A DNA stretch of 64,000 nt from Spongiimicrobium salis (GTDB lineage Bacteria > Bacteroidota > Bacteroidia > Flavobacteriales > Flavobacteriaceae). The notes beneath the pieces were generated by a model that saw only the letters and a program-made list of their open reading frames with translations, ran no database searches and was not told the DNA's origin. Each line of letters starts with the position of its first letter. Position 1 is the stretch's first letter. The translations under genes and the position numbers were made by a program. The stretch spans positions 99,586-163,585 of the forward strand of contig NZ_JBHEQA010000008.1 in NCBI RefSeq assembly GCF_043678055.1, in the 5' to 3' direction. Positions 33,906-43,600 of the stretch are shown here, in pieces.

Positions 33906-34457
33906 ATGTCTGAAGTATTAGAAAAGAAGTGGTATGTAGTTAGGGCTGTTAGTGGTCAAGAAAACAAAATCAAAGGGTACATCGAAAGCGAAGTAGCTAG
34001 ATTGGGTTTTTCGGACTACTTGGAAGATGTCTTGGTGCCTACAGAAAAGGTAATTCAAATTAGAAATGGAAAGAAAATAAACAAAGAACGTGTTTATTTT
34101 CCTGGCTATATCATGATTAAGGCCAATTTGGGCGGTGAAATGATTCACATTATTAAGTCGATTACCAATGTGATCGGTTTTTTAGGAGAGGTAAAAGGTG
34201 GAGATCCCGTTCCATTGCGTAAATCAGAAGTGAATAGAATGTTAGGTAAGGTCGATGAATTGGCTGTTACTACAGATAGTGTTGCTATTCCTTTTGTTCT
34301 AGGGGAAACGGTAAAAGTAATCGATGGACCTTTTAATGGCTTTAATGGTACCGTAGAAAAAATTAATGAAGAAAAGCGCAAACTTGAGGTAATGGTTAAG
34401 ATTTTCGGAAGAAAAACGCCATTGGAATTGAGTTATATGCAAGTAGAAAAAGTATAA
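33906..34457 (+). CDS. nusG: Transcription termination/antitermination factor NusG
   Basis: 183 residues. The N-terminal NGN domain starts KWYVVRAVSGQENKIKGYIE and holds YFPGYIMIKANL; the C-terminal KOW domain includes VKVIDGPFNGFNGTVEKINEEK. It binds RNA polymerase and couples it to Rho or the ribosome. 12 bases after secE, part of the secE-nusG-rplKAJL run. Confidence 0.97.
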   Translation: MSEVLEKKWYVVRAVSGQENKIKGYIESEVARLGFSDYLEDVLVPTEKVIQIRNGKKINKERVYFPGYIMIKANLGGEMIHIIKSITNVIGFLGEVKGGDPVPLRKSEVNRMLGKVDELAVTTDSVAIPFVLGETVKVIDGPFNGFNGTVEKINEEKRKLEVMVKIFGRKTPLELSYMQVEKV

Positions 34458-34525
34458 TTAAGAACTGTTACATAGAAGAAAAATTGTGTTGCTTCCAAAA
34501 CACGATTTTAATTTAATTTTAAACA

Positions 34526-34963
34526 ATGGCAAAAGAAGTAAGTAAAGTAGTTAAACTACAAGTTAGGGGAGGTGCAGCGAATCCGTCGCCACCGGTTGGA
34601 CCCGCTTTAGGTGCTGCCGGCGTTAACATCATGGAGTTCTGTAAGCAATTTAATGCGCGTACACAGGACAAACAAGGCAAAGTATTGCCTGTTGTTATCA
34701 CGGTTTATAAGGATAAGTCGTTCGACTTTATCGTAAAGACACCGCCGGCGGCAGTTCAGCTTATGGAAGCGGCTAAGATTAAAAAAGGATCTGGAGAACC
34801 TAATCGAGTAAAATCCGGAAGTGTTTCCTGGGATCAGGTAAAAGCGATCGCAGAAGACAAGATGGTTGATCTTAATGCATTTACTGTAGAATCTGCAATG
34901 AGCATGATCGCAGGTACGGCAAGATCAATGGGTTTAAAAGTTTCTGGAAAACAACCTTTTTAA
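34526..34963 (+). CDS. rplK: 50S ribosomal protein uL11
   Basis: 145 residues. The N-terminal proline-rich switch GGAANPSPPVGPALGAAGVN and the C-terminal rRNA-binding domain ending SMGLKVSG are typical of L11 in the GTPase-associated centre. 68 bases after nusG and 17 before rplA. Confidence 0.98.
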   Translation: MAKEVSKVVKLQVRGGAANPSPPVGPALGAAGVNIMEFCKQFNARTQDKQGKVLPVVITVYKDKSFDFIVKTPPAAVQLMEAAKIKKGSGEPNRVKSGSVSWDQVKAIAEDKMVDLNAFTVESAMSMIAGTARSMGLKVSGKQPF

Positions 34964-34980
34964 TTTAAAGAAATTTTAGC

Positions 34981-35670
34981 ATGGCAAAGTTAACAAAGAA
35001 GCAAAAGGAGGCCCACGCCAAGATAGATAAGAATAAACTATATTCTTTGGATGAGGCTTCAGCTTTAGTAAAAGAAATAACCAATGCAAAATTTGACGCA
35101 TCTGTTGATATCGCAGTTCGTTTAGGGGTGGATCCTAGAAAAGCGAATCAAATGGTACGTGGCGTTGTTACCCTTCCTCATGGAACAGGTAAGGATGTTA
35201 AAGTTTTGGCTTTGGTAACACCGGACAAAGAAGCAGAGGCCACAGCGGCTGGAGCAGATTTTGTTGGGTTGAATGAGTATTTGGATAAGATCAAAGGCGG
35301 TTGGACAGATGTTGATGTCATCATCACCATGCCAAGCGTAATGGGGAAATTAGGACCTTTGGGACGTATTTTAGGACCAAGAGGTTTAATGCCTAATCCA
35401 AAAACAGGAACAGTGACCATGGATGTTGCGAAAGCGGTATCTGATGTAAAAGCTGGTAAGATCGATTTTAAAGTAGACAAAACAGGTATTGTGCACGCAG
35501 CGATAGGAAAAGCTTCGTTTTCTGCGGACAAACTTGCAGGAAATGCAAAAGAGTTGTTGGATACTTTGAATAAATTGAAGCCAACGGCTGCAAAAGGTGT
35601 ATACATGAAGACCATCTTTATGTCCAGTACCATGAGTCCAAGTGTACAATTAGATCCTAAAACAGTTTAA
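34981..35670 (+). CDS. rplA: 50S ribosomal protein uL1
   Basis: 229 residues of the L1 stalk. The signature GRILGPRGLMPNPKTGTV is present, with DIAVRLGVDPRKANQMVRG near residue 45. L1 often represses its own L11-L1 mRNA; I could not identify the mRNA site here. Confidence 0.98.
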   Translation: MAKLTKKQKEAHAKIDKNKLYSLDEASALVKEITNAKFDASVDIAVRLGVDPRKANQMVRGVVTLPHGTGKDVKVLALVTPDKEAEATAAGADFVGLNEYLDKIKGGWTDVDVIITMPSVMGKLGPLGRILGPRGLMPNPKTGTVTMDVAKAVSDVKAGKIDFKVDKTGIVHAAIGKASFSADKLAGNAKELLDTLNKLKPTAAKGVYMKTIFMSSTMSPSVQLDPKTV

Positions 35671-35691
35671 CTGCTCGTTTAAATTTATATT

Positions 35692-36207
35692 ATGACAAGA
35701 GAAGAAAAATTAGACGTTATACAGGATTTGACTGCTCAGTTAGCGGAAAGCAATACGATTTATCTTACGGATATATCTGGCTTGGATGCAGCAACGACTT
35801 CCGATTTGAGAAGGGCTTGTTTTAAAGCCGATATCAAACTTGCAGTGATTAAGAATACCTTGCTTGCAAAAGCAATGGAAGCTTCTGATAAGGAATTCGG
35901 TGAACTTCCTGAAGTATTAAAAGGAAATACTTCTTTAATGTTCTCGAATACCGGGAATGCACCCGCAAAATTAATAAAGGCGTTCAGGAAAAAATCTGAT
36001 AAGCCATTATTGAAAGGTGCTTTCATCATTGAGGATGTATATGTCGGTGATGACCAATTAGATACTTTGGTGAATATCAAATCCAAAGAAGAGCTTATTG
36101 GTGATATCATTGGATTGTTACAATCTCCAGCGAAAAACGTTATTTCTGGATTGAAATCCGGAGGTGGTAAATTGGCTGGTATCCTTAAAACATTATCAGA
36201 ACGATAA
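35692..36207 (+). CDS. rplJ: 50S ribosomal protein uL10
   Basis: 171 residues; base of the L7/L12 stalk. The N-terminal rRNA-binding region contains TIYLTDISGLDAATTSDLR and KLAVIKNTLLAKAM; the C-terminal helix that carries bL12 dimers is at about 135-171. 21 bases after rplA. Confidence 0.97.
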   Translation: MTREEKLDVIQDLTAQLAESNTIYLTDISGLDAATTSDLRRACFKADIKLAVIKNTLLAKAMEASDKEFGELPEVLKGNTSLMFSNTGNAPAKLIKAFRKKSDKPLLKGAFIIEDVYVGDDQLDTLVNIKSKEELIGDIIGLLQSPAKNVISGLKSGGGKLAGILKTLSER

Positions 36208-36264
36208 TACGTACGCACTATTAAACAATTATATTTTTAAAAATTTTTATTAAACGATAGAAAA

Positions 36265-36642
36265 ATGGCAGATTTAAAAGAATTCGCAGAACAATTGGTT
36301 AACCTTACTGTAAAAGAAGTAAATGAGTTGGCTGACATCTTAAAAGATGAATATGGTATAGAGCCTGCAGCTGCTGCAGTTGCTGTTGCCGCTGGTGGAG
36401 CCGCTGGAGGTGGTGAAGCTGCTGAAGAGCAAACAGAATTTGATGTAGTATTGAAAGCCGCAGGAGCTTCTAAACTAGCTGTTGTTAAATTGGTAAAAGA
36501 ATTGACAGGATTAGGATTGAAAGATGCTAAGGATATTGTCGATAGCGCACCAAAAGCAGTTAAAGAAGGTGTTTCTAAAGATGAAGCTGAAGGAATCAAA
36601 AAATCATTAGAAGAAGCAGGAGCAGAAGTTGAGCTTAAATAA
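36265..36642 (+). CDS. rplL: 50S ribosomal protein bL7/bL12
   Basis: 125 residues. N-terminal dimerisation helices (LKEFAEQLVNLTVKEVNELA), an alanine/glycine-rich hinge (about 38-52) and the factor-binding C-terminal domain (KLAVVKLVKELTGLGLKDAK). Followed by a stem-loop before rpoB. Confidence 0.98.
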   Translation: MADLKEFAEQLVNLTVKEVNELADILKDEYGIEPAAAAVAVAAGGAAGGGEAAEEQTEFDVVLKAAGASKLAVVKLVKELTGLGLKDAKDIVDSAPKAVKEGVSKDEAEGIKKSLEEAGAEVELK

Positions 36643-36663
36643 TAGCAACAACCATACTATTTA

Positions 36664-36702
36664 GGTTTAGGTCTTCCCGCCTCTGGTGGCTAGACCTAAA
36701 CC
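36664..36702 (+). other. Stem-loop between rplL and rpoB
   Basis: Perfect 11-bp inverted repeat GGTTTAGGTCT / AGACCTAAACC with a 17-base loop that has its own GCC / GGC pairing. Only a weak T stretch follows. The position matches the rplL-rpoB attenuator and RNase processing region of E. coli, so partial termination or cleavage is likely (inference). Confidence 0.7.
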
Positions 36703-36771
36703 ATTTTATGCATACCGTATAGGACACTATACACCCAATATTAGTATTCACGATCAAAATTTTCTCTATTG

Positions 36772-39700
36772 ATGTTCACAAATCAGACTGAAAGAATAAG
36801 TTTTGCATCCGCTAAGAACATTCCAAATTATCCGGATTTCTTAGATATTCAGATTAAGTCATTTCAAGATTTTTTCCAACTTGAAACAAAATCTGATGAA
36901 AGGGGCAATGAAGGGTTATACAACACCTTCATGGAAAATTTCCCAATTACAGATACGCGCAATCAGTTCGTATTGGAATTTTTGGACTACTTTATAGATC
37001 CACCGAGATATTCTATTCAAGAATGTATCGAACGTGGCCTTACCTATAGTGTGCCATTGAAAGCTCGTTTAAAATTATATTGTACCGATCCCGAGCACGA
37101 GGATTTCGAAACGATCGTACAAGATGTGTATTTGGGAACCATTCCTTATATGACGCCTAGTGGAACCTTTGTTATCAATGGAGCCGAACGTGTCGTGGTA
37201 TCTCAGTTACACCGTTCTCCAGGGGTGTTCTTTGGACAATCGTTCCACGCGAATGGAACAAAATTATACTCTGCCAGAGTAATTCCTTTTAAAGGATCTT
37301 GGATAGAATTCGCAACAGATATCAATGGTGTAATGTACGCCTATATTGATAGAAAGAAAAAGTTACCTGTGACCACGTTGTTTAGGGCAATTGGGTTTGA
37401 ACGGGATAAAGATATTTTGGAAATCTTTGACCTCTCCGAGGAAGTTAAAGTTTCTAATTCCGGCCTTAAAAAAGTTTTGGGCCGTAAACTTGCCGCAAGA
37501 GTGTTGAACACTTGGCACGAAGATTTCGTGGATGAAGATACAGGTGAGGTGGTCTCTATTGAACGAAATGAAATCGTTCTTGATCGTGATACAGTTTTAG
37601 AGAAAGACCATATCACCGAGATTTTAGAAGCTGATGTGAAGACCATTCTTTTGCACAAAGAGAATAATGCTCAGTCTGATTATGCCATTATTCACAATAC
37701 CTTGCAAAAGGATCCTACGAATTCTGAAAAAGAAGCCGTAGAACACATCTACCGTCAATTGCGTAATGCAGAACCGCCCGATGAGGAAACGGCCCGCGGT
37801 ATTATTGATAAATTGTTCTTTTCTGATCAACGCTACAACCTTGGAGAGGTAGGACGTTATAGAATGAACAAAAAATTACAGTTGGATATCGGTATGGATA
37901 AGCAGGTGCTTACCAAAGAAGATATCATAACGATTATTAAGTATTTGATCGAGTTGATCAATTCCAAAGCGGAAATCGATGATATTGATCACCTTTCCAA
38001 CCGTCGTGTGCGTACGGTAGGGGAACAACTTTCTTCTCAGTTCGGAGTAGGTTTGGCCCGTATGGCGAGAACCATCCGTGAGCGTATGAACGTACGGGAC
38101 AATGAAGTGTTTACCCCAATAGATTTGATCAACGCGAAGACCTTGTCATCGGTTATCAATTCTTTCTTTGGAACCAACCAGTTATCCCAGTTTATGGATC
38201 AAACGAATCCATTGGCCGAGATTACACACAAAAGAAGGTTGTCGGCACTTGGACCAGGAGGTCTTTCAAGGGAAAGAGCAGGATTTGAGGTACGTGATGT
38301 ACACTATACACACTACGGTAGACTTTGTCCTATTGAAACCCCGGAAGGACCAAACATTGGTTTGATTTCTTCTTTATCGGTATTTGCCAAAGTGAACCCG
38401 ATGGGATTCTTGGAAACTCCATATCGAAAAGTAGATAATGGAAAGGTAAACAAGGAAGAATATGTATACTTAAGTGCCGAGGAAGAGGAAGGTATGAAAA
38501 TTTCCCAAGCCAATATTCCGATGAAGGAAAATGGGGAAATAGATACGGAAAAGGTAATTGCACGTGAGGAAGGAGATTTCCCAGTAGTAGATCCAATTGA
38601 AGTGAACTACACGGATGTTGCTCCAAATCAAATTGCCTCCATCTCTGCATCATTGATTCCATTCTTGGAGCATGATGATGCCAACCGTGCCTTGATGGGA
38701 TCTAACATGATGCGTCAGGCCGTTCCTTTATTGAAACCACAATCTCCGATTGTAGGAACAGGCTTGGAAAGACAGGTGGCATCAGATTCCAGAGTATTGA
38801 TCAATGCCGAAGGAGAAGGTGTTATTGAATATGTGGATGCCAAGAAGATTACCATTAAATATACAAGAACAGAGCAAGAGCGTCTGATCAGTTTTGAAGA
38901 CGATTCCAAGACCTATAACTTGGTGAAGTTTAGAAAAACAAACCAAGGAACGAGCATTAACCTAAAACCTATTGTCCAAAAAGGAGATAAGGTGAAGAAA
39001 GGACAGGTGCTTTGTGAAGGATATGCCACTGAAAAAGGAGAATTGGCCTTGGGTAGAAACCTTAAAGTGGCGTTTATGCCATGGAAGGGATATAACTTTG
39101 AGGATGCAATCGTAATTTCGGAAAAAGTGGTTCGTGAAGATATCTTTACGTCCATTCATATCGATGAATATTCTTTAGAAGTACGTGATACAAAATTGGG
39201 TACGGAAGAATTGACCAATGATATTCCAAACGTTTCTGAAGAGGCGACCAAAGATTTGGATGAATATGGAATGATCCGTATTGGAGCCGAGGTAAAACCT
39301 GGGGATATTTTGATCGGGAAGATCACGCCTAAGGGAGAATCCGATCCAACACCGGAGGAGAAGTTACTTCGTGCCATCTTTGGAGATAAGGCAGGAGATG
39401 TAAAAGATGCCTCCTTAAAGGCTTCTCCATCGTTAAGAGGAGTTGTTATTGATAAGAAATTATTTTCAAGATCGATCAAAGACAAACGGAAACGTTCTGA
39501 AGATAAAGAAGCCATTTCCAAATTGGAATTGGAATACGAAGTGAAATTCCAACAATTAAAAGACATTCTTGTCGATAAATTGTTCGCCATTATCAATGGA
39601 AAAACATCTCAAGGGGTATTGAATGACCTAGGGGAAGAAGTACTTCCAAAAGGAAAGAAATACACCATGAAAATGTTGAATTCCGTAGATGATTTTGCAC

Positions 39701-40581
39701 ATTTGGTTGGAGGAAGTTGGACAACGGATAAAGATACCAATACCTTGGTAGCCGATTTGTTGCACAATTATAAAATTAAATTAAATGACCTTCAAGGAAA
39801 CCTGAGAAGGGATAAGTTTACCATTTCTGTCGGAGATGAGTTGCCTGCAGGTATCATGAAGTTGGCCAAGGTCTATATCGCTAAAAAGCGTAAACTTAAA
39901 GTTGGGGATAAAATGGCGGGACGTCACGGAAACAAAGGTATTGTTTCCCGTATTGTTCGTCAGGAAGATATGCCTTTCTTGGAAGATGGGACGCCTGTTG
40001 ATATTGTATTGAACCCATTAGGGGTACCTTCACGTATGAACATTGGTCAGATTTATGAGACTGTTTTAGGTTGGGCCGGTCTTAAATTGGGAAGAAAATA
40101 CGGAACACCAATTTTTGATGGAGCTACACTAGATCAAATTAATACCTTGACCGATGAAGCGGGTATTCCAAGATTTGGACATACCTATTTATATGATGGT
40201 GGAACAGGGCAACGATTTGATCAGCCAGCAACTGTAGGTGTTATCTATATGCTGAAATTAGGGCATATGGTAGATGATAAGATGCACGCACGTTCTATAG
40301 GACCATATTCATTGATTACGCAACAGCCATTAGGTGGTAAGGCCCAATTTGGAGGTCAGCGTTTCGGAGAAATGGAAGTATGGGCACTGGAAGCCTATGG
40401 TGCTTCAGCGACCTTACGTGAGATTCTGACGGTAAAATCGGATGACGTTATCGGAAGAGCTAAAACGTATGAGTCCATAGTGAAGGGCGAGACCATGCCA
40501 GAACCTGGTTTACCAGAATCCTTTAATGTATTGATGCACGAACTGAAAGGTTTAGGTTTGGACATCAGATTAGAGGAATAA
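36772..40581 (+). CDS. rpoB: DNA-directed RNA polymerase subunit beta
   Basis: 1269 residues from the ATG at 36772 (a TTG directly before it is unlikely). The rifampicin region reads FGTNQLSQFMDQTNPL and HKRRLSALGPGGLSRERAG, with the wild-type residues that make the enzyme rifampicin-sensitive in E. coli. Other landmarks: PIETPEGPNIGLI, GYNFEDAIVISE, GDKMAGRHGNKG near residue 1045, and QQPLGGKAQFGGQRFGEMEV. Upstream stem-loop may set the ratio to ribosomal proteins. Confidence 0.98.
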   Translation: MFTNQTERISFASAKNIPNYPDFLDIQIKSFQDFFQLETKSDERGNEGLYNTFMENFPITDTRNQFVLEFLDYFIDPPRYSIQECIERGLTYSVPLKARLKLYCTDPEHEDFETIVQDVYLGTIPYMTPSGTFVINGAERVVVSQLHRSPGVFFGQSFHANGTKLYSARVIPFKGSWIEFATDINGVMYAYIDRKKKLPVTTLFRAIGFERDKDILEIFDLSEEVKVSNSGLKKVLGRKLAARVLNTWHEDFVDEDTGEVVSIERNEIVLDRDTVLEKDHITEILEADVKTILLHKENNAQSDYAIIHNTLQKDPTNSEKEAVEHIYRQLRNAEPPDEETARGIIDKLFFSDQRYNLGEVGRYRMNKKLQLDIGMDKQVLTKEDIITIIKYLIELINSKAEIDDIDHLSNRRVRTVGEQLSSQFGVGLARMARTIRERMNVRDNEVFTPIDLINAKTLSSVINSFFGTNQLSQFMDQTNPLAEITHKRRLSALGPGGLSRERAGFEVRDVHYTHYGRLCPIETPEGPNIGLISSLSVFAKVNPMGFLETPYRKVDNGKVNKEEYVYLSAEEEEGMKISQANIPMKENGEIDTEKVIAREEGDFPVVDPIEVNYTDVAPNQIASISASLIPFLEHDDANRALMGSNMMRQAVPLLKPQSPIVGTGLERQVASDSRVLINAEGEGVIEYVDAKKITIKYTRTEQERLISFEDDSKTYNLVKFRKTNQGTSINLKPIVQKGDKVKKGQVLCEGYATEKGELALGRNLKVAFMPWKGYNFEDAIVISEKVVREDIFTSIHIDEYSLEVRDTKLGTEELTNDIPNVSEEATKDLDEYGMIRIGAEVKPGDILIGKITPKGESDPTPEEKLLRAIFGDKAGDVKDASLKASPSLRGVVIDKKLFSRSIKDKRKRSEDKEAISKLELEYEVKFQQLKDILVDKLFAIINGKTSQGVLNDLGEEVLPKGKKYTMKMLNSVDDFAHLVGGSWTTDKDTNTLVADLLHNYKIKLNDLQGNLRRDKFTISVGDELPAGIMKLAKVYIAKKRKLKVGDKMAGRHGNKGIVSRIVRQEDMPFLEDGTPVDIVLNPLGVPSRMNIGQIYETVLGWAGLKLGRKYGTPIFDGATLDQINTLTDEAGIPRFGHTYLYDGGTGQRFDQPATVGVIYMLKLGHMVDDKMHARSIGPYSLITQQPLGGKAQFGGQRFGEMEVWALEAYGASATLREILTVKSDDVIGRAKTYESIVKGETMPEPGLPESFNVLMHELKGLGLDIRLEE

Positions 40582-40645
40582 TAAGAAATTGTCGCAATTG
40601 GATAATTTCGTAAACTAACATTAAATTTACTATCACCATATTGTT

Positions 40646-43600
40646 ATGGCTAGACTTAAAGACAATAATACAGTAAAAAGGTTTGATAAAATTTCTATCG
40701 GATTGGCTTCTCCAGAATCTATTTTGGCAGAATCCAGAGGGGAAGTTTTAAAGCCTGAAACCATTAACTATAGAACACACAAACCAGAACGTGATGGTCT
40801 ATTCTGTGAGCGTATTTTTGGCCCTGTAAAGGATTATGAATGTGCTTGTGGAAAGTATAAGCGTATCCGTTATCGCGGTATCGTATGTGACCGTTGTGGG
40901 GTTGAAGTAACCGAAAAGAAAGTGCGTCGCGATCGCGTAGGACATATCAATTTGGTGGTGCCTGTGGCCCATATCTGGTATTTCCGTTCCTTGCCCAATA
41001 AAATTGGGTACCTCTTGGGACTGCCTTCCAAGAAATTGGATATGATCATTTATTACGAGCGATATGTGGTCATCCAAACAGGTCTTGCAAAAGGCCCAGA
41101 AGGAGAAGAAATCAATAAAATGGATTTCTTGACGGAAGAAGAATATTTGAACATATTGGAAGAACTTCCGGCTGAGAATCAGTATTTGGAAGATTCCGAC
41201 CCCAATAAGTTCATCGCAAAAATGGGAGCCGAGTGTTTGATCGATCTATTGGCTAGAATCGATTTAAACGAACTTTCATTCTCTTTGCGTCATAAAGCAA
41301 ATACAGAGACCTCCAAACAACGTAAGACGGAAGCTTTGAAACGTCTTCAAGTTGTGGAAGCCTTGCGTGAATCTCAGGAAAATAGGGAGAACAGACCAGA
41401 ATGGATGATCATGAAGGTTGTTCCTGTTATTCCACCAGAATTACGCCCATTGGTGCCATTGGATGGAGGACGTTTTGCCACTTCGGATTTGAACGATCTT
41501 TACAGAAGGGTAATTATTAGAAATAATCGTTTGAAACGATTGATGGAAATCAAAGCCCCTGAAGTGATTCTTAGAAATGAGAAACGTATGCTTCAGGAAG
41601 CTGTAGATTCTTTGTTCGATAATACCCGTAAGGCTTCTGCGGTTAAAACAGAATCCAATAGACCTTTAAAATCTCTTTCGGATTCGTTGAAAGGAAAACA
41701 AGGACGTTTCCGTCAAAACCTTTTGGGGAAACGTGTAGATTACTCAGCACGTTCCGTAATTGTTGTAGGGCCAGAGATGAAATTGTTCGAATGTGGTCTT
41801 CCAAAAGATATGGCTGCCGAACTGTACAAGCCTTTTGTCATTAGAAAATTAATTGAAAGAGGAATTGTAAAAACGGTAAAATCGGCCAAAAAGATTATCG
41901 ATAAGAAAGAGCCGGTAGTCTGGGATATTCTTGAAAATGTATTAAAAGGACATCCAGTACTACTGAATAGGGCCCCTACATTGCACAGATTGGGAATCCA
42001 GGCATTCCAGCCAAAACTGATCGAAGGAAAGGCAATTCGCCTTCACCCATTGGTTTGTACGGCTTTTAATGCGGATTTCGATGGGGATCAAATGGCCGTT
42101 CACTTGCCATTGGGACCTGAAGCGATTTTAGAAGCGCAGTTGCTGATGTTGGCTTCCCATAACATCTTGAATCCTGCCAATGGTTCTCCAATTACGGTAC
42201 CATCTCAGGATATGGTCTTGGGATTGTACTATATGACCAAGGAAAGAAAATCTACACCAGAAGTACCGATCAAAGGAGAAGGGTTGACCTTCTATTCCGC
42301 GGAAGAGGTGGTAATCGCCTACAATGAAGGTATGGTAGATTTGAATGCCGGAATCAAGGTTAGGGCTAAAGACTTTAATGAAGAGCGGGAATTGGTATAC
42401 AAAGTAATACCAACTACGGTAGGTAGAGTATTGTTCAACATGAAAGTGCCAGAACAAGCAGGATACATCAATGATGTTCTTAATAAAAAATCCTTAAGGG
42501 ATATTATAGGTGGAATATTGGCCGTTACCGATGTGCCTACGACAGCCGATTTCTTGGATAAAATTAAGACAATGGGGTACGACTTTGCCTTTAGAGGCGG
42601 ACTATCCTTTAGTTTAGGGGATATTATCATCCCACCAGAAAAGCATACGATGATTGCCGATGCCAATGAGAAAGTAGATGGCATTATGGCGAACTATAAT
42701 ATGGGATTGATCACCAATAACGAGCGTTACAACCAAGTTATTGATGAGTGGACGTCCACCAATGCCCAACTTACGGAATTGGCCATGAAACGTATCCGTG
42801 AGGATCAACAAGGGTTTAACTCCGTATATATGATGTTGGATTCTGGAGCAAGGGGGTCTAAGGAACAGATTCGTCAGTTGACCGGTATGCGAGGATTGAT
42901 GGCGAAACCTAAGAAATCTACAGCGGGTGGAGGAGAGATTATTGAAAACCCGATCCTATCCAACTTTAAGGAAGGTTTATCCATTTTGGAATACTTTATC
43001 TCTACGCACGGTGCCCGTAAGGGACTTGCAGATACGGCCTTAAAAACGGCAGATGCAGGTTATCTGACGAGACGTTTGGTAGATGTATCCCAGGATGTGA
43101 TCATTAATATTGAAGACTGTGGAACCCTTCGAGGAATTGAAGTGACACCACTGAAGAAGAACGAAGAGGTTGTTGAGACCTTGGGAGAGCGTATCCTAGG
43201 TAGGGTTTCCTTGCACGATGTGTATAATCCATTAAATGAAGAGTTGTTGTTAACAGCGGGTCAGGAAATTATGGAAACCGATGTAAAACGCATCGAAGCT
43301 TCTCCTATTGAGAAAATTGAAGTACGTTCTGCATTGACCTGTGAAGCAAGAAGAGGAATCTGTGGTAAATGTTATGGTAGAAACTTGTCCACCAACAAAA
43401 TGGTACAGCGAGGAGAAGCCGTAGGTGTAGTTGCCGCACAATCTATCGGGGAACCTGGAACACAGTTAACCTTGCGTACCTTCCACGTTGGAGGTATTGC
43501 AGGAAACATTTCTGAAGATAATAAGCTTGTAGCCAAGTTTGCCGGGAAAGCTGAAATCGAAGATTTAAGAACAGTAAAAGGAGAAGATGGGGAAGGAAAT

